The notes below the pieces were generated by a model. The model saw nothing but the letters and a program-made list of their open reading frames with translations, searched no databases and was not told the DNA's origin. This document shows positions 1-7,369 of a DNA stretch of 11,731 nt, one piece after another (position 1 is the stretch's first letter; each line of letters starts with the position of its first letter). Position numbers and translations under genes: made by a program. The stretch is from positions 1 to 11,731 of the forward strand of contig JAIRMD010000094.1 in NCBI GenBank assembly GCA_031258915.1. Reading direction: 5' to 3'. The stretch comes from Prevotellaceae bacterium (GTDB lineage Bacteria; Bacteroidota; Bacteroidia; Bacteroidales; UBA932).

Positions 1-105
1 TACGAGGTCAGCGGCACGGTTACCGTCATCAACGTTTCGCACCTCGCCGCAGGCACATACATTGTGAAGGCAGGCAAGCACACGGCAAAAATAGCGGTCA
101 ACTAA
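1..105 (+). CDS. C-terminal end of a T9SS-secreted protein (type A sorting domain), 5' truncated
   Basis: Frame 1 is open from the window edge to a TAA at 103-105 and gives 34 residues. They contain the pattern hydrophobic-LAAGTYIVK-AGK-KIAV, typical of the last strands of the Por/T9SS type A C-terminal sorting domain, where a Leu-x-x-Gly-x-Tyr core is followed by a Lys-rich strand near the very C-terminus. In known T9SS clients this domain directs export across the outer membrane and is then removed. The catalytic or structural part of the protein lies outside the window, so its function cannot be stated. The gene converges with carB, and a strong hairpin follows the stop. Seen: the open frame and motif. 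Inferred: secretion by T9SS, and hence a genome that encodes T9SS. Confidence 0.8.
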   Translation, partial: YEVSGTVTVINVSHLAAGTYIVKAGKHTAKIAVN

Positions 106-110
106 TCAGG

Positions 111-146
111 GAAGTTAGAGAAGTTAGGGAAGTTAGGGAAGTTAGG
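111..146. repeat. Tandem array, four copies of a 9-bp unit (GAAGTTAGR)
   Basis: Four adjacent 9-mers lie at 111-119 (ending AGA), 120-128, 129-137 and 138-146 (each GAAGTTAGG). Only the first unit differs, by one base. The array is between two convergent stop codons and is not part of a gene. Most of the last two units also forms the left arm of the hairpin at 131-172, so the array and hairpin share sequence. Confidence 0.9.
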
Positions 147-172
147 CTGGCGACAGCCTAACTTCCCTAACT
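131..172 (+). terminator. Perfect 19-bp hairpin with GCGA loop between convergent genes
   Basis: The arm at 131-149 (AGTTAGGGAAGTTAGGCTG) is exactly complementary to 154-172, leaving a four-base loop GCGA at 150-153. On the plus strand the loop fits the GNRA tetraloop pattern. The plus strand continues with CATTTTAG, a weak T-rich tail, so the hairpin most plausibly ends the transcript of the T9SS client gene. On the minus strand it starts 30 bases past the carB stop and could end or protect that transcript too, though no T-run follows on that side. Confidence 0.7.
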
Positions 173-202
173 CATTTTAGGCAAATACCGAGTGGCTATC
201 AG

Positions 203-3200
203 TTAGTACTCGTCCCAGCGCTTAATCTTCATATCTTTTTTTGCCAGCTTGCAGAAGGCGTGGATGAAGGTGCTCGCCAGCCGTGCGTTGGTGAGGAGGG
301 GGATGTTGAAGTCCACCGCGCCGCGCCGGATGAGGTAGTCGTTGTTGAGCTCGTCCTTCGAGAGGTTTTTGGGGATGTTCACCACCAAGTCGACCTTTTT
401 TTCCTTGATGTACGTCAGCGTGTTGGGCTGGTGTGGCTGGTCGGGCCAGTGCAGCACGGTGGCCTTCACGCCGTTGGCCTCCAGAAAATCGGCTGTGCCC
501 TTTGTGGCGAAGATGTTGTAGCCGTTTTCTTGCAGCGCCGTCGCCGCCGAGAGCATGTCGACTTTAGAGCGGCTGTCGCCCGTAGAGAGGAGGATGTTTT
601 TCTTTGGGATGACGTATCCCACCGAGAGCATTGCCTTTAGGATGGCCTCCGAGAAGTCATCGCCTATGCATCCCACCTCGCCGGTGGAGGCCATCTCTAC
701 GCCCAGCACGGGGTCGGCCTTTTGCAGGCGCGAGAAGGAGAACTGCGGCGCCTTTATGCCCACGTAGTCGAGCTCGAAGGCCGACTTGTGGGGCGGCTCC
801 ACCTGCTCGCCCAGCATGACGCGGGTGGCCAGCTCTATGAGGTTCACCTTGAGCACCTTCGACACGAAGGGGAAGCTGCGCGACGCCCGCAGGTTGCACT
901 CAATCACCTTTATGTCGTTGTCCTTTGCCAGCAGCTGCATGTTGAAGGGCCCGGATATGTTGAGCCCCCTGGCCACCTGCCGCGATATTCGCTTGATGCG
1001 GCGCATGGTTTCCACGTACATCTTCTGCGCGGGGAACACCAGCGTGGCATCGCCGGAGTGCACGCCCGCAAACTCCACGTGCTCGGAGATGGCGTAGGCA
1101 ATCATTTCGCCGCCCTGCGCCACCGCGTCAATTTCAATCTCCTTGGCGTTTTCGATAAATTCGCTCACCACCACAGGGTGCTGCTTGGAGACGCTGGTGG
1201 CCAGCGTGAGGAAGTACTCGAGCTCGTCCCGGTTGGACACCACGTTCATGGCGGCGCCCGACAGCACGTAGGAGGGGCGGATGAGCACCGGAAATCCTAC
1301 CTCCTCCACAAACCTGTATATGGCGCTCACGGAGCTGAGCTCCTTCCAGCGGGGCTGGTCGACGCCAATTTCGTCGAGCATGGAGGAGAACTTGTGCCGG
1401 TCTTCGGCGCGGTCGATGTTTTCGGCTGCCGTGCCGAGTATGGGGACGTTGCAGCTGTGCAGGCGCATGGCGAGGTTGTTGGGTATCTGCCCGCCAACGG
1501 ATACCACCACGCCCACAGGCTGCTCAAGGTCAACGATGTCGAGCACCCGCTCGAGGGTGAGCTCGTCGAAGTAGAGGCGGTCGCACTCGTCGTAGTCGGT
1601 GGAGACCGTTTCGGGGTTGAAGTTAATCATGATGGAGCGGTAGCCTCGCTTGCGGATGGTGTGGCTTGCGTTCACGCTGCACCAGTCGAACTCCACCGAG
1701 CTGCCGATGCGGTAGGCGCCCGAGCCGAGCACGGCCACGTCGCGGCCATCCCTGGGGAAGGGCACGTCGTGCGCCGCGCCGTTGTAGGTTACGTAGAGGT
1801 AGTTGGTTTGTGCGGGGTACTCTGCCGCCAGCGTATCTATCTGCTTCACTACCGGCGTAACGCCGCGCTCCTTGCGCGCCCTGCGCACCTCCATCATCCG
1901 GCTCTCTATGGCGCTGCTCTTGGCCTTGAGCACGGTTCGCGCCAGCTGAAAGTCCGAGAATCCTTTTTGCTTTGCCCCGCGCAGCAGTTCGTCCGGGAGG
2001 CTTTCGAGGCTCGAGTACGCCTCCAGCGCCTTCTCCATGGCGACAATGCCGCGCAGCTTTTCGAGAAACCAGCGGTCAATCTTCGTCAGCTCGTGGATTT
2101 TCTCCACGCTGTAGCCCTTGTGCAGGGCGTAGGCGATGACAAAGATGCGCTTGTCGGTGGGGTGGCTCAGCGCCTCGTCGATGTTGCCCACCGCCAGTTC
2201 CTTGTTGGCCACAAATCCGTGCATGCCCTGCCCAATCATGCGCAGCCCCTTCTGCACGGCCTCCTCGAAGCACCGCCCGATGGCCATCACCTCGCCCACC
2301 GACTTCATGCTCGACCCCAGCTCGCGCGATACGCCCTTGAACTTGCCCAAGTCCCAGCGTGGGATTTTGCAGACGATGTAGTCGAGCGCCGGCTCAAAGC
2401 AAGCGGTGGTGCTTTTCGTTACTGAGTTCTTGAGCTCGTGCAGCCCGTAGCCCAGCCCCAGCTTGGCGGCTACAAAGGCGAGGGGGTAGCCCGTAGCCTT
2501 TGACGCCAGCGCCGACGAGCGCGACAGGCGGGCGTTCACCTCAATCACGCGGTAGTCCTCCGAGCTGGGGTCGAGGGCGTACTGCACGTTGCACTCGCCC
2601 ACAATGCCGATGTGCCGGATGATTTTTATGGCCAGCAGGCGCAGCTTGTGGTACTCGCTGTTGGTGAGCGTTTGCGACGGCGCCACCACGATGCTCTCGC
2701 CGGTGTGGATGCCCAGCGGGTCAAAGTTCTCCATGTTGCACACGGTGATGCAGTTGTCGTAGCGGTCGCGCACCACCTCGTACTCCACCTCCTTCCAGCC
2801 CTTTAGCGACTTTTCGACGAGTATTTGCGGCGAGTAGGTGAAGGCCTTTTGCGCCAGCGCCTCCATCTCCTCCTCGTTGTCGCAAAAGCCCGACCCGAGC
2901 CCGCCGAGCGTGTAGGCGGCGCGGATGATGACGGGGTAGCCCAGCCGGGCTGCCACGCGCTTGGCCTCCTTCGCGGAGGTTACGGCCTCGCTCTTGATGG
3001 TTTTTACGCCAATTTCGCCCAGCTTGCTCACGAACTTTTCGCGGTCTTCGGTGTCGATGATGGCCTGCACGGGCGTGCCCAGCACGGCCACGCCGTGCCT
3101 CGCCAGCGCACCGCTTTGGAAGAGCTTCACCCCGCAGTTGAGCGCCGTCTGCCCGCCAAAGGCAAGCAGGATGCCCTGCGGCCGCTCACGGGCGATAACG

Positions 3201-3430
3201 TCCTCTACGTACTCCGGCGTTACCGGCAGGAAGTAAACCTTGTCGGCAACGTTTTCTGACGTTTGGATGGTGGCAATGTTGGGGTTAATCAGGATGGTTT
3301 CTATGCCCTCCTCCTTGAGCGCCTTGAGCGCCTGCGAGCCGGAGTAGTCAAACTCGCCGGCCTCGCCTATTTTGAGCGCCCCCGAACCTAAGAGAACGAC
3401 TTTCTTTACGCTGCTGCGTGAATGGCACAT
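203..3430 (-). CDS. carB: Carbamoyl-phosphate synthase large subunit
   Basis: CarB uses ammonia passed from CarA, bicarbonate and two ATP to make carbamoyl phosphate for pyrimidine and arginine synthesis in the cytoplasm. The 1075 residues match the usual bacterial length (about 1070). The two homologous ATP-grasp halves are visible. The first (about 8-400) has FDYSGSQALKALKEEGI near residue 27 and metal/ATP residues in VIEVNARLSRSSALASK (E297, N299). The second (about 565-935) has SSVEFDW near 577 and KVIECNLRASRSFPF (E844, N846). Between them is the oligomerisation domain (PTDKRIF near 424), and an MGS-like regulatory domain follows from about 940. The sequence reads much more like animal CAD/CPS1 than E. 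coli CarB. The start fits the common N-terminus just before the KVVLLGSGALKIGEAGE strand. It lies 50 bp downstream of carA with no terminator between, so the two are probably co-transcribed. Confidence 0.97.
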   Translation of the reverse strand: MCHSRSSVKKVVLLGSGALKIGEAGEFDYSGSQALKALKEEGIETILINPNIATIQTSENVADKVYFLPVTPEYVEDVIARERPQGILLAFGGQTALNCGVKLFQSGALARHGVAVLGTPVQAIIDTEDREKFVSKLGEIGVKTIKSEAVTSAKEAKRVAARLGYPVIIRAAYTLGGLGSGFCDNEEEMEALAQKAFTYSPQILVEKSLKGWKEVEYEVVRDRYDNCITVCNMENFDPLGIHTGESIVVAPSQTLTNSEYHKLRLLAIKIIRHIGIVGECNVQYALDPSSEDYRVIEVNARLSRSSALASKATGYPLAFVAAKLGLGYGLHELKNSVTKSTTACFEPALDYIVCKIPRWDLGKFKGVSRELGSSMKSVGEVMAIGRCFEEAVQKGLRMIGQGMHGFVANKELAVGNIDEALSHPTDKRIFVIAYALHKGYSVEKIHELTKIDRWFLEKLRGIVAMEKALEAYSSLESLPDELLRGAKQKGFSDFQLARTVLKAKSSAIESRMMEVRRARKERGVTPVVKQIDTLAAEYPAQTNYLYVTYNGAAHDVPFPRDGRDVAVLGSGAYRIGSSVEFDWCSVNASHTIRKRGYRSIMINFNPETVSTDYDECDRLYFDELTLERVLDIVDLEQPVGVVVSVGGQIPNNLAMRLHSCNVPILGTAAENIDRAEDRHKFSSMLDEIGVDQPRWKELSSVSAIYRFVEEVGFPVLIRPSYVLSGAAMNVVSNRDELEYFLTLATSVSKQHPVVVSEFIENAKEIEIDAVAQGGEMIAYAISEHVEFAGVHSGDATLVFPAQKMYVETMRRIKRISRQVARGLNISGPFNMQLLAKDNDIKVIECNLRASRSFPFVSKVLKVNLIELATRVMLGEQVEPPHKSAFELDYVGIKAPQFSFSRLQKADPVLGVEMASTGEVGCIGDDFSEAILKAMLSVGYVIPKKNILLSTGDSRSKVDMLSAATALQENGYNIFATKGTADFLEANGVKATVLHWPDQPHQPNTLTYIKEKKVDLVVNIPKNLSKDELNNDYLIRRGAVDFNIPLLTNARLASTFIHAFCKLAKKDMKIKRWDEY

Positions 3431-3480
3431 GGAAATTATGAATTACGGGTTGCGAACTATATTTTGATGCTGATGCTGCG

Positions 3481-4581
3481 CTATTTAGATTTTTCCTTAA
3501 TGCTTTTTTTGATGCTCTCCATAAAATCGTCAAACAGGAACTCCGTGTCCACAGGGCCGCTGGAGGCTTCGGGGTGGAACTGGACGGAGAAGAAGGGCTT
3601 TGAGGTGTGGCGAATGCCCTCGTTGGTGCCGTCGTTGAGGTTTACGAAGTATGGCTCCCAGCCCTCATCGAGCTTCGCCGGGTCGACGGCGTAGCCGTGA
3701 TTTTGGGAGGTGATGACCGCCGTGCTGGTGCCCACCTTTAGGGCGGGCTGGTTGTGGCTGCGGTGGCCGTACTTGAGCTTGTAGGTGGTGGCGCCCGCCG
3801 CCAGCGCCAGCAGGTGGTTGCCCATGCAGATGCCAAAGATGGGCTTGCCCGTCGCCATGCCCTTTTTTATGTTCGCCACGGTGGCGCCGCACAGCTGCGG
3901 GTCGCCGGGGCCGTTGGAAATCATCACGCCGTCGTAGTCGAGCGCCGTAAAGTCGTAGTCCCACGGCACGAGCGTTACGGTGGCATCGCGCCGCAGCAGG
4001 CACCGGATGATGTTGTACTTGCAGCCGCAGTCCACCAGCGCCACCCTGTACCTCCCGCTGCCAAACGTCTGCACCGCCTTTGTGCTCACCTGCGCCACGA
4101 GGTTCTCGCGGTTGGGGTCGAAGAACTCGGCAGGTTCGCCGTCGCCCTCCGCCACCACCCTGCCGAGCATCGCCCCGCGCTCGCGGATGACCTTGGTAAC
4201 CTCGCGCGTGTCCACGCCGTAAACCCCCGGCACGCCGTGCTCCTTGAGCCAGCTGTCGAGGCTCTGCGCGGCGTTCCAGTGGCTATACTCAAAGGAGTAG
4301 TCCGATACGATGAGCGCCTTGACGTGGATGCGGTCGGATTCGAAGAAGAGCGGGATGCTGCCCGACGACTCGGCGCGCGGAACGCCGTAGTTGCCCACCA
4401 GCGGGTAGGTGACGACCAAGATTTGGCCCGAGTACGACGGGTCGGTGAGGCTTTCGGGGTAGCCCGTCATCGCGGTGTTGAAAACCACCTCGCCCGACGC
4501 CGATGCCTCTGCGCCAAAGCTGTAGCCCGTAAACCGGCTGCCATCCTCAAGCATCAGGCATTTTTTTTTATGGCTTAACAT
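3481..4581 (-). CDS. carA: Carbamoyl-phosphate synthase small (glutaminase) subunit
   Basis: CarA hydrolyses glutamine and delivers ammonia to CarB. The 366 residues comprise the N-terminal CPSase small domain (about 6-135, with GEVVFNTAMTGYPESLTDPSY) and a class I glutamine amidotransferase domain (about 178-355). Visible catalytic residues are the nucleophile C252 in GICMGN and the dyad H336/E338 in QFHPEA. ISNGPGDP (221-228) and TSQNHGYAVD (291-300) are also present. The residues after the nucleophile read CMGNH; E. coli has CLGHQ, and from memory Bacteroidota proteins have CMGNQ, so the His at 256 is unusual. Codons 5-7 sit on a run of nine A (minus strand), close to the start. The first ATG is preferred because Met10 would cut into the first beta strand. 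It is first in a probable carAB operon, with a promoter about 80 bp upstream. Confidence 0.97.
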   Translation of the reverse strand: MLSHKKKCLMLEDGSRFTGYSFGAEASASGEVVFNTAMTGYPESLTDPSYSGQILVVTYPLVGNYGVPRAESSGSIPLFFESDRIHVKALIVSDYSFEYSHWNAAQSLDSWLKEHGVPGVYGVDTREVTKVIRERGAMLGRVVAEGDGEPAEFFDPNRENLVAQVSTKAVQTFGSGRYRVALVDCGCKYNIIRCLLRRDATVTLVPWDYDFTALDYDGVMISNGPGDPQLCGATVANIKKGMATGKPIFGICMGNHLLALAAGATTYKLKYGHRSHNQPALKVGTSTAVITSQNHGYAVDPAKLDEGWEPYFVNLNDGTNEGIRHTSKPFFSVQFHPEASSGPVDTEFLFDDFMESIKKSIKEKSK

Positions 4582-4662
4582 GGATTGAGTGTTATAAATT
4601 CAGACTGCTTGCCTGCGGCTCAAGTGCTTACATCTGCTTACGCCGGTCGGGGCAGGGCGCAG

Positions 4663-4693
4663 CAAAGATACGCATTTTTTTCAGCTCTGCAAT
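4663..4693 (-). promoter_or_regulatory. Bacteroidota-type promoter for carAB
   Basis: On the minus strand TATCTTTG (4670-4663) matches the -7 consensus TAnnTTTG exactly. ATTG (4693-4690), three of four bases of the -33 TTTG box, lies 19 bases upstream, within the accepted spacing. The predicted transcript start is near 4656, giving a leader of about 75 nt before the carA ATG. The promoter is inferred from motif and position. Confidence 0.65.
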
Positions 4694-4730
4694 AAGGCCT
4701 GCTACGCGATGCGCTCGCATAGCAGGCCTT
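4694..4730 (-). terminator. Hairpin downstream of the GH95 gene
   Basis: An 11-bp perfect inverted repeat, AAGGCCTGCTA (4694-4704) with TAGCAGGCCTT (4720-4730), encloses a further 4-bp pairing GCGA/TCGC (4706-4709 with 4715-4718). It starts 26 bases past the GH95 stop and directly abuts the -33 box of the carAB promoter. No T-run follows on the minus strand, so it is a likely but not textbook terminator. It would separate the GH95 transcript from carAB. Confidence 0.5.
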
Positions 4731-4756
4731 TGCTTTTACGCTATTCCCCTTATGGG

Positions 4757-7159
4757 TTAATACTGCATTTCCAAAACATCTCCGGTGTTTAAGCTCACCC
4801 TTACCACGCCATTTTCGTCCGGCGCGCAGCTCTGTGGTTGGCCGTTTAGCAGCAGCTTGCACTGCTTTTGGGGCATCGGCAGCTTCACGGCAAACCGGTT
4901 GCTGGCCTTTGCTCTGATGGTCGCCGCTTGCACGCCTTCCTTCCGCCAGCGCAAGTCGGCTTCGGCGCCGCCCTCCACGCACAGCCCTCTGAAGTAGCCC
5001 TCGCTCCACTGCTCCGGCAGGGCGGGGAGAAGCTCAATGTAGCCGTCGAAGCTCTGCACCAGCATTTCGGCAATGCCTGCGGGGGCTGCTTGGTTGGCGT
5101 CGAACTCAAAGATGTCCTGCTCTGCGCCGGCAACACCGCCCGGCGCTACGGTAAACAGGTTATCCCTCGCAAATTCTGCCAGCAGGCTGTTGAGGTTTTC
5201 GTAGGCTTTTTGCGGTTGCTTGAGGCGGGCGTAGAAGCAAAGCATGTTTGCCCTGCTCCACTCGGTATCCTCCCATCCCTCGGCGTTCAGGCGGTTCTCT
5301 ATGGTTTTGGCGGCGGCCTCCGCGAGGTGGGGCGTTTTCGCCACCGAGATTTGCGAAAGCGGGTACAGCCCCAGCAGGTGGGTCGTGTGCCGGTGGTTAG
5401 GATGCGCCTCCTCGTAGTCCTCAAACCACTCCTGCAGGGCACCGTTTTTGCCTATCTTCATTGGGGGCAGCTTGGAGAGGGCGGTGCGCAGGCTGTCGGC
5501 AAAGTCCGCATCTTGCCCCAGCGCCTCCGAAGCCGCTACGCAGGCTGTCAGCATGTCAAACGCCAGCTGCCTGTCGCCGGCAGGCATCATGGAGGCCGAC
5601 AGCCTCTCGCCGTTGTACCAAAATCCGTTTTCGGGCGAAATGCTCGGGCCTGTCATCAGGTAGCCGGTGGCGGGGGCCTCCACCATGTAGTCGAGCAGGA
5701 AGGTGGCGTTGCCCTTTAGGAGGGGGTAGGCCTGCGCCCTCAGAAATTCCTTGTCCTGCGTGTAGCAGTAGTGCCGCCACAGGTGCGAAGCCAGCCACGA
5801 GCCTGCCGCAGGAAACAGCCCCCACGCAATGCTCTGCGAAGGCGCAGAGTAGCCCCACGCGTTGGCCACCGTGTGGGCAGCCCAGCCGCGACAGCCGTAA
5901 ACCTTTTGCGCCGTTTTTTCGCCGTGCGCGGCGAGGTCTTTGGTGTAGGCAAACAGTGGCAGGTGGCACTCGTGCAGGTTGCCCACGTTGGCCAGCCAGT
6001 AGTTTTGCTCGGTGTTGATGTCTAAGTGGTAGTCGCACGTCCATCCCATGTGGCAGGCGCGGTTGTCGTTCCAGATGCCTTGCAGGTTGGCGGGTAGCGG
6101 AGAGCTTGCCCGCGAGGAGGCAATCAGGAGGTAGCGCCCGTAGTGGAAAAACAGAGCGTCCAGCCCAACGTCGGGTTGCCCCTCCTTTACCCTTTTAATT
6201 CTGAGGTCGGTGGGGAGGTTATCTGCGCTGCTGCTGCCCAAAAACAGGTCTACTCTGTCGAACAGGCTGCTGTAGTCCTTCACGTGCTCGGCTTTCAGCG
6301 CCTTGTACCCTTTTGCCAGCGCCGCCGCCACAGCTTCGTCGCACAGCGTCCGGTAATCCTCGCTTTTGTAGCTCGTTCTCACGTCAACGGCAATGGTTAC
6401 GGCGGTGGCTTCCCTTACCGACAGAGCGTTATTGAGGATAGCCAAGCTGCCATCGCTGACCGCGAGGGCTACTTTGCCTGCAAAGTCAACGCCGCCGGGG
6501 CCGTGCATGTGGAAGGCTACTTTGCCCGAAAACGCAATTTGCCCGTCGGCGGTGGTAACCTTCGACTGGCGGAGCAAGTCCATATCTGCGTCGAAGGAGA
6601 TGGACCTGGGCTTGCTTGCCGACAGCCGCACGATAATCACCCCGGCAGGGTTGCTGGCAAAGTACTCCCGCCTGTACCTCACGCCGCCAACGCTGTAGGT
6701 TACTTCGCCCACCGCATTCTTGAGGTTGAGCTCTCGCCTGTAGCCCGACGGCTGCCCGCCTGCGTGCACAAAGCAGAGCTTCAAGTCGCCCAGCGGAAGG
6801 TGCGTGCCAAAGGAGCTGTAGCTTCCGCGCAGGTGCTCGGAGGCGATGCGGTTGCCTTCGGAGAGCTTACCCGCAAAAAACAGCTTGCGGAGCGCGGCGA
6901 GCTTCTCCTTGCCGAAAGGTTTATCCTGATTTTCGTCGAGCTGCCCCGACCACAGGGTGATTTCGTTCAGGGCAATGCGGTCGGTATCTACGCCGCCGTA
7001 GAGCATAGCCCCCAAGCGCCCGTTGCCGATGGGCGATGCCTCCAGCCATTCGGCGGCAGGCTGGCTATACCACAGCGACAAGCGCGGTCGTTGAGGCTCG
7101 GAAGTGCACGCGCCAAGCGCAAGCGCGGCGCTCAAAGCAAAAAAGTAAAATGGTTTCAT
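4757..7159 (-). CDS. GH95 family lipoprotein, alpha-L-fucosidase or alpha-L-galactosidase
   Basis: This glycoside hydrolase of family 95 removes terminal alpha-L-fucose or the related alpha-L-galactose from plant or host glycans by inversion. The 800 residues match the family. The start is supported by a lipoprotein signal, MKPFYFFALSAALALGAC, with lipobox LGAC and lipidated Cys18, so it is probably anchored in the outer membrane or periplasm. The N-terminal domain shows LWYSQPAAEW...PIGNGRLGAMLYGG (29-56) and LNEITLWSG (64-72). The (alpha/alpha)6 domain has DINTEQNYW (380-388), GPSISPENGF (504-513; E510 is the likely general acid), HRHTTHLLGLYP (589-600) and FDAN...AGIAEML (686-700; D687 is the likely partner in activating water). 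The common NIN motif reads DIN here. Neighbours are carA downstream and divergent ackA upstream. No susC/D is in view, so the substrate cannot be read from context. Confidence 0.9.
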   Translation of the reverse strand: MKPFYFFALSAALALGACTSEPQRPRLSLWYSQPAAEWLEASPIGNGRLGAMLYGGVDTDRIALNEITLWSGQLDENQDKPFGKEKLAALRKLFFAGKLSEGNRIASEHLRGSYSSFGTHLPLGDLKLCFVHAGGQPSGYRRELNLKNAVGEVTYSVGGVRYRREYFASNPAGVIIVRLSASKPRSISFDADMDLLRQSKVTTADGQIAFSGKVAFHMHGPGGVDFAGKVALAVSDGSLAILNNALSVREATAVTIAVDVRTSYKSEDYRTLCDEAVAAALAKGYKALKAEHVKDYSSLFDRVDLFLGSSSADNLPTDLRIKRVKEGQPDVGLDALFFHYGRYLLIASSRASSPLPANLQGIWNDNRACHMGWTCDYHLDINTEQNYWLANVGNLHECHLPLFAYTKDLAAHGEKTAQKVYGCRGWAAHTVANAWGYSAPSQSIAWGLFPAAGSWLASHLWRHYCYTQDKEFLRAQAYPLLKGNATFLLDYMVEAPATGYLMTGPSISPENGFWYNGERLSASMMPAGDRQLAFDMLTACVAASEALGQDADFADSLRTALSKLPPMKIGKNGALQEWFEDYEEAHPNHRHTTHLLGLYPLSQISVAKTPHLAEAAAKTIENRLNAEGWEDTEWSRANMLCFYARLKQPQKAYENLNSLLAEFARDNLFTVAPGGVAGAEQDIFEFDANQAAPAGIAEMLVQSFDGYIELLPALPEQWSEGYFRGLCVEGGAEADLRWRKEGVQAATIRAKASNRFAVKLPMPQKQCKLLLNGQPQSCAPDENGVVRVSLNTGDVLEMQY

Positions 7160-7201
7160 GCGAATTGAGCTTAAAAGGGTTATTGAACTTACTTTAGGCT
7201 G

Positions 7202-7209
7202 CTAAGGTA
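7202..7209 (-). promoter_or_regulatory. Possible -7 box for the GH95 gene
   Basis: Minus-strand TACCTTAG differs from TAnnTTTG at one base and lies about 43 bp upstream of the GH95 ATG. A ten-base A run (7211-7220 on the plus strand) sits just upstream of it. I see no convincing -33 box at 19-21 bases, so this is a weak call. Confidence 0.25.
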
Positions 7210-7249
7210 CAAAAAAAAAAGAATAGCGCCCGCTACTTTTCTTACCCCG

Positions 7250-7269
7250 AGCTCAGGCTGCAATGAGCT
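7250..7269. promoter_or_regulatory. 6-bp inverted repeat in the GH95/ackA divergent gap
   Basis: AGCTCA (7250-7255) is complementary to TGAGCT (7264-7269) across eight bases. It is roughly midway between two divergent genes, where an operator could act. A repeat this short can arise by chance, and no regulator gene is adjacent. Confidence 0.2.
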
Positions 7270-7326
7270 AAAGCCGTGTTCATAACTATTTTTTTTGCCC
7301 GTACGCCCCAGCTGAAAAAAAATATT

Positions 7327-7334
7327 TACCTTTA
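7327..7334 (+). promoter_or_regulatory. Probable -7 box for ackA-ptb
   Basis: TACCTTTA matches TAnnTTTG except for the last base and lies 35 bp upstream of the ackA ATG. The nearest TTTG (7294-7297) is 29 bases away, too far for a normal -33 box. The A-rich stretch just before the ATG replaces a Shine-Dalgarno site, as is common in this phylum. Confidence 0.4.
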
Positions 7335-7369
7335 CGCCCGCTGGATTACCCCCTAAAAAAAATTAGCGT

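Noticed and set aside
111..146. Possible CRISPR-like array
   Set aside because: The units are 9 bp with no spacers and no cas genes are present, so this is a simple tandem repeat.
722..2425. Long plus-strand open frame (567 codons) opposite carB
   Set aside because: It lies wholly inside carB, a certain gene. GC-rich codon use depletes stops in this antisense frame, and the translation (rich in His, Val, Ala, Arg) resembles no family.
3466..3477. Two tandem GATGCT copies between carA and carB
   Set aside because: Two copies of a 6-mer can occur by chance and no structure or regulatory meaning is visible.
3754..4578. Plus-strand open frame of 274 codons opposite carA
   Set aside because: Antisense shadow of carA with the same His/Val/Arg-rich composition as the one opposite carB.
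4638..5009. Minus-strand open frame of 123 codons spanning the GH95 end and the gap to carA
   Set aside because: Out-of-frame with GH95 over most of its length, and the translation has no recognisable features; the gap is better explained by a hairpin and a promoter.
6143..7168. Plus-strand open frame of 341 codons opposite the GH95 gene
   Set aside because: Antisense shadow; the GH95 protein is full length with its signal peptide and catalytic motifs.
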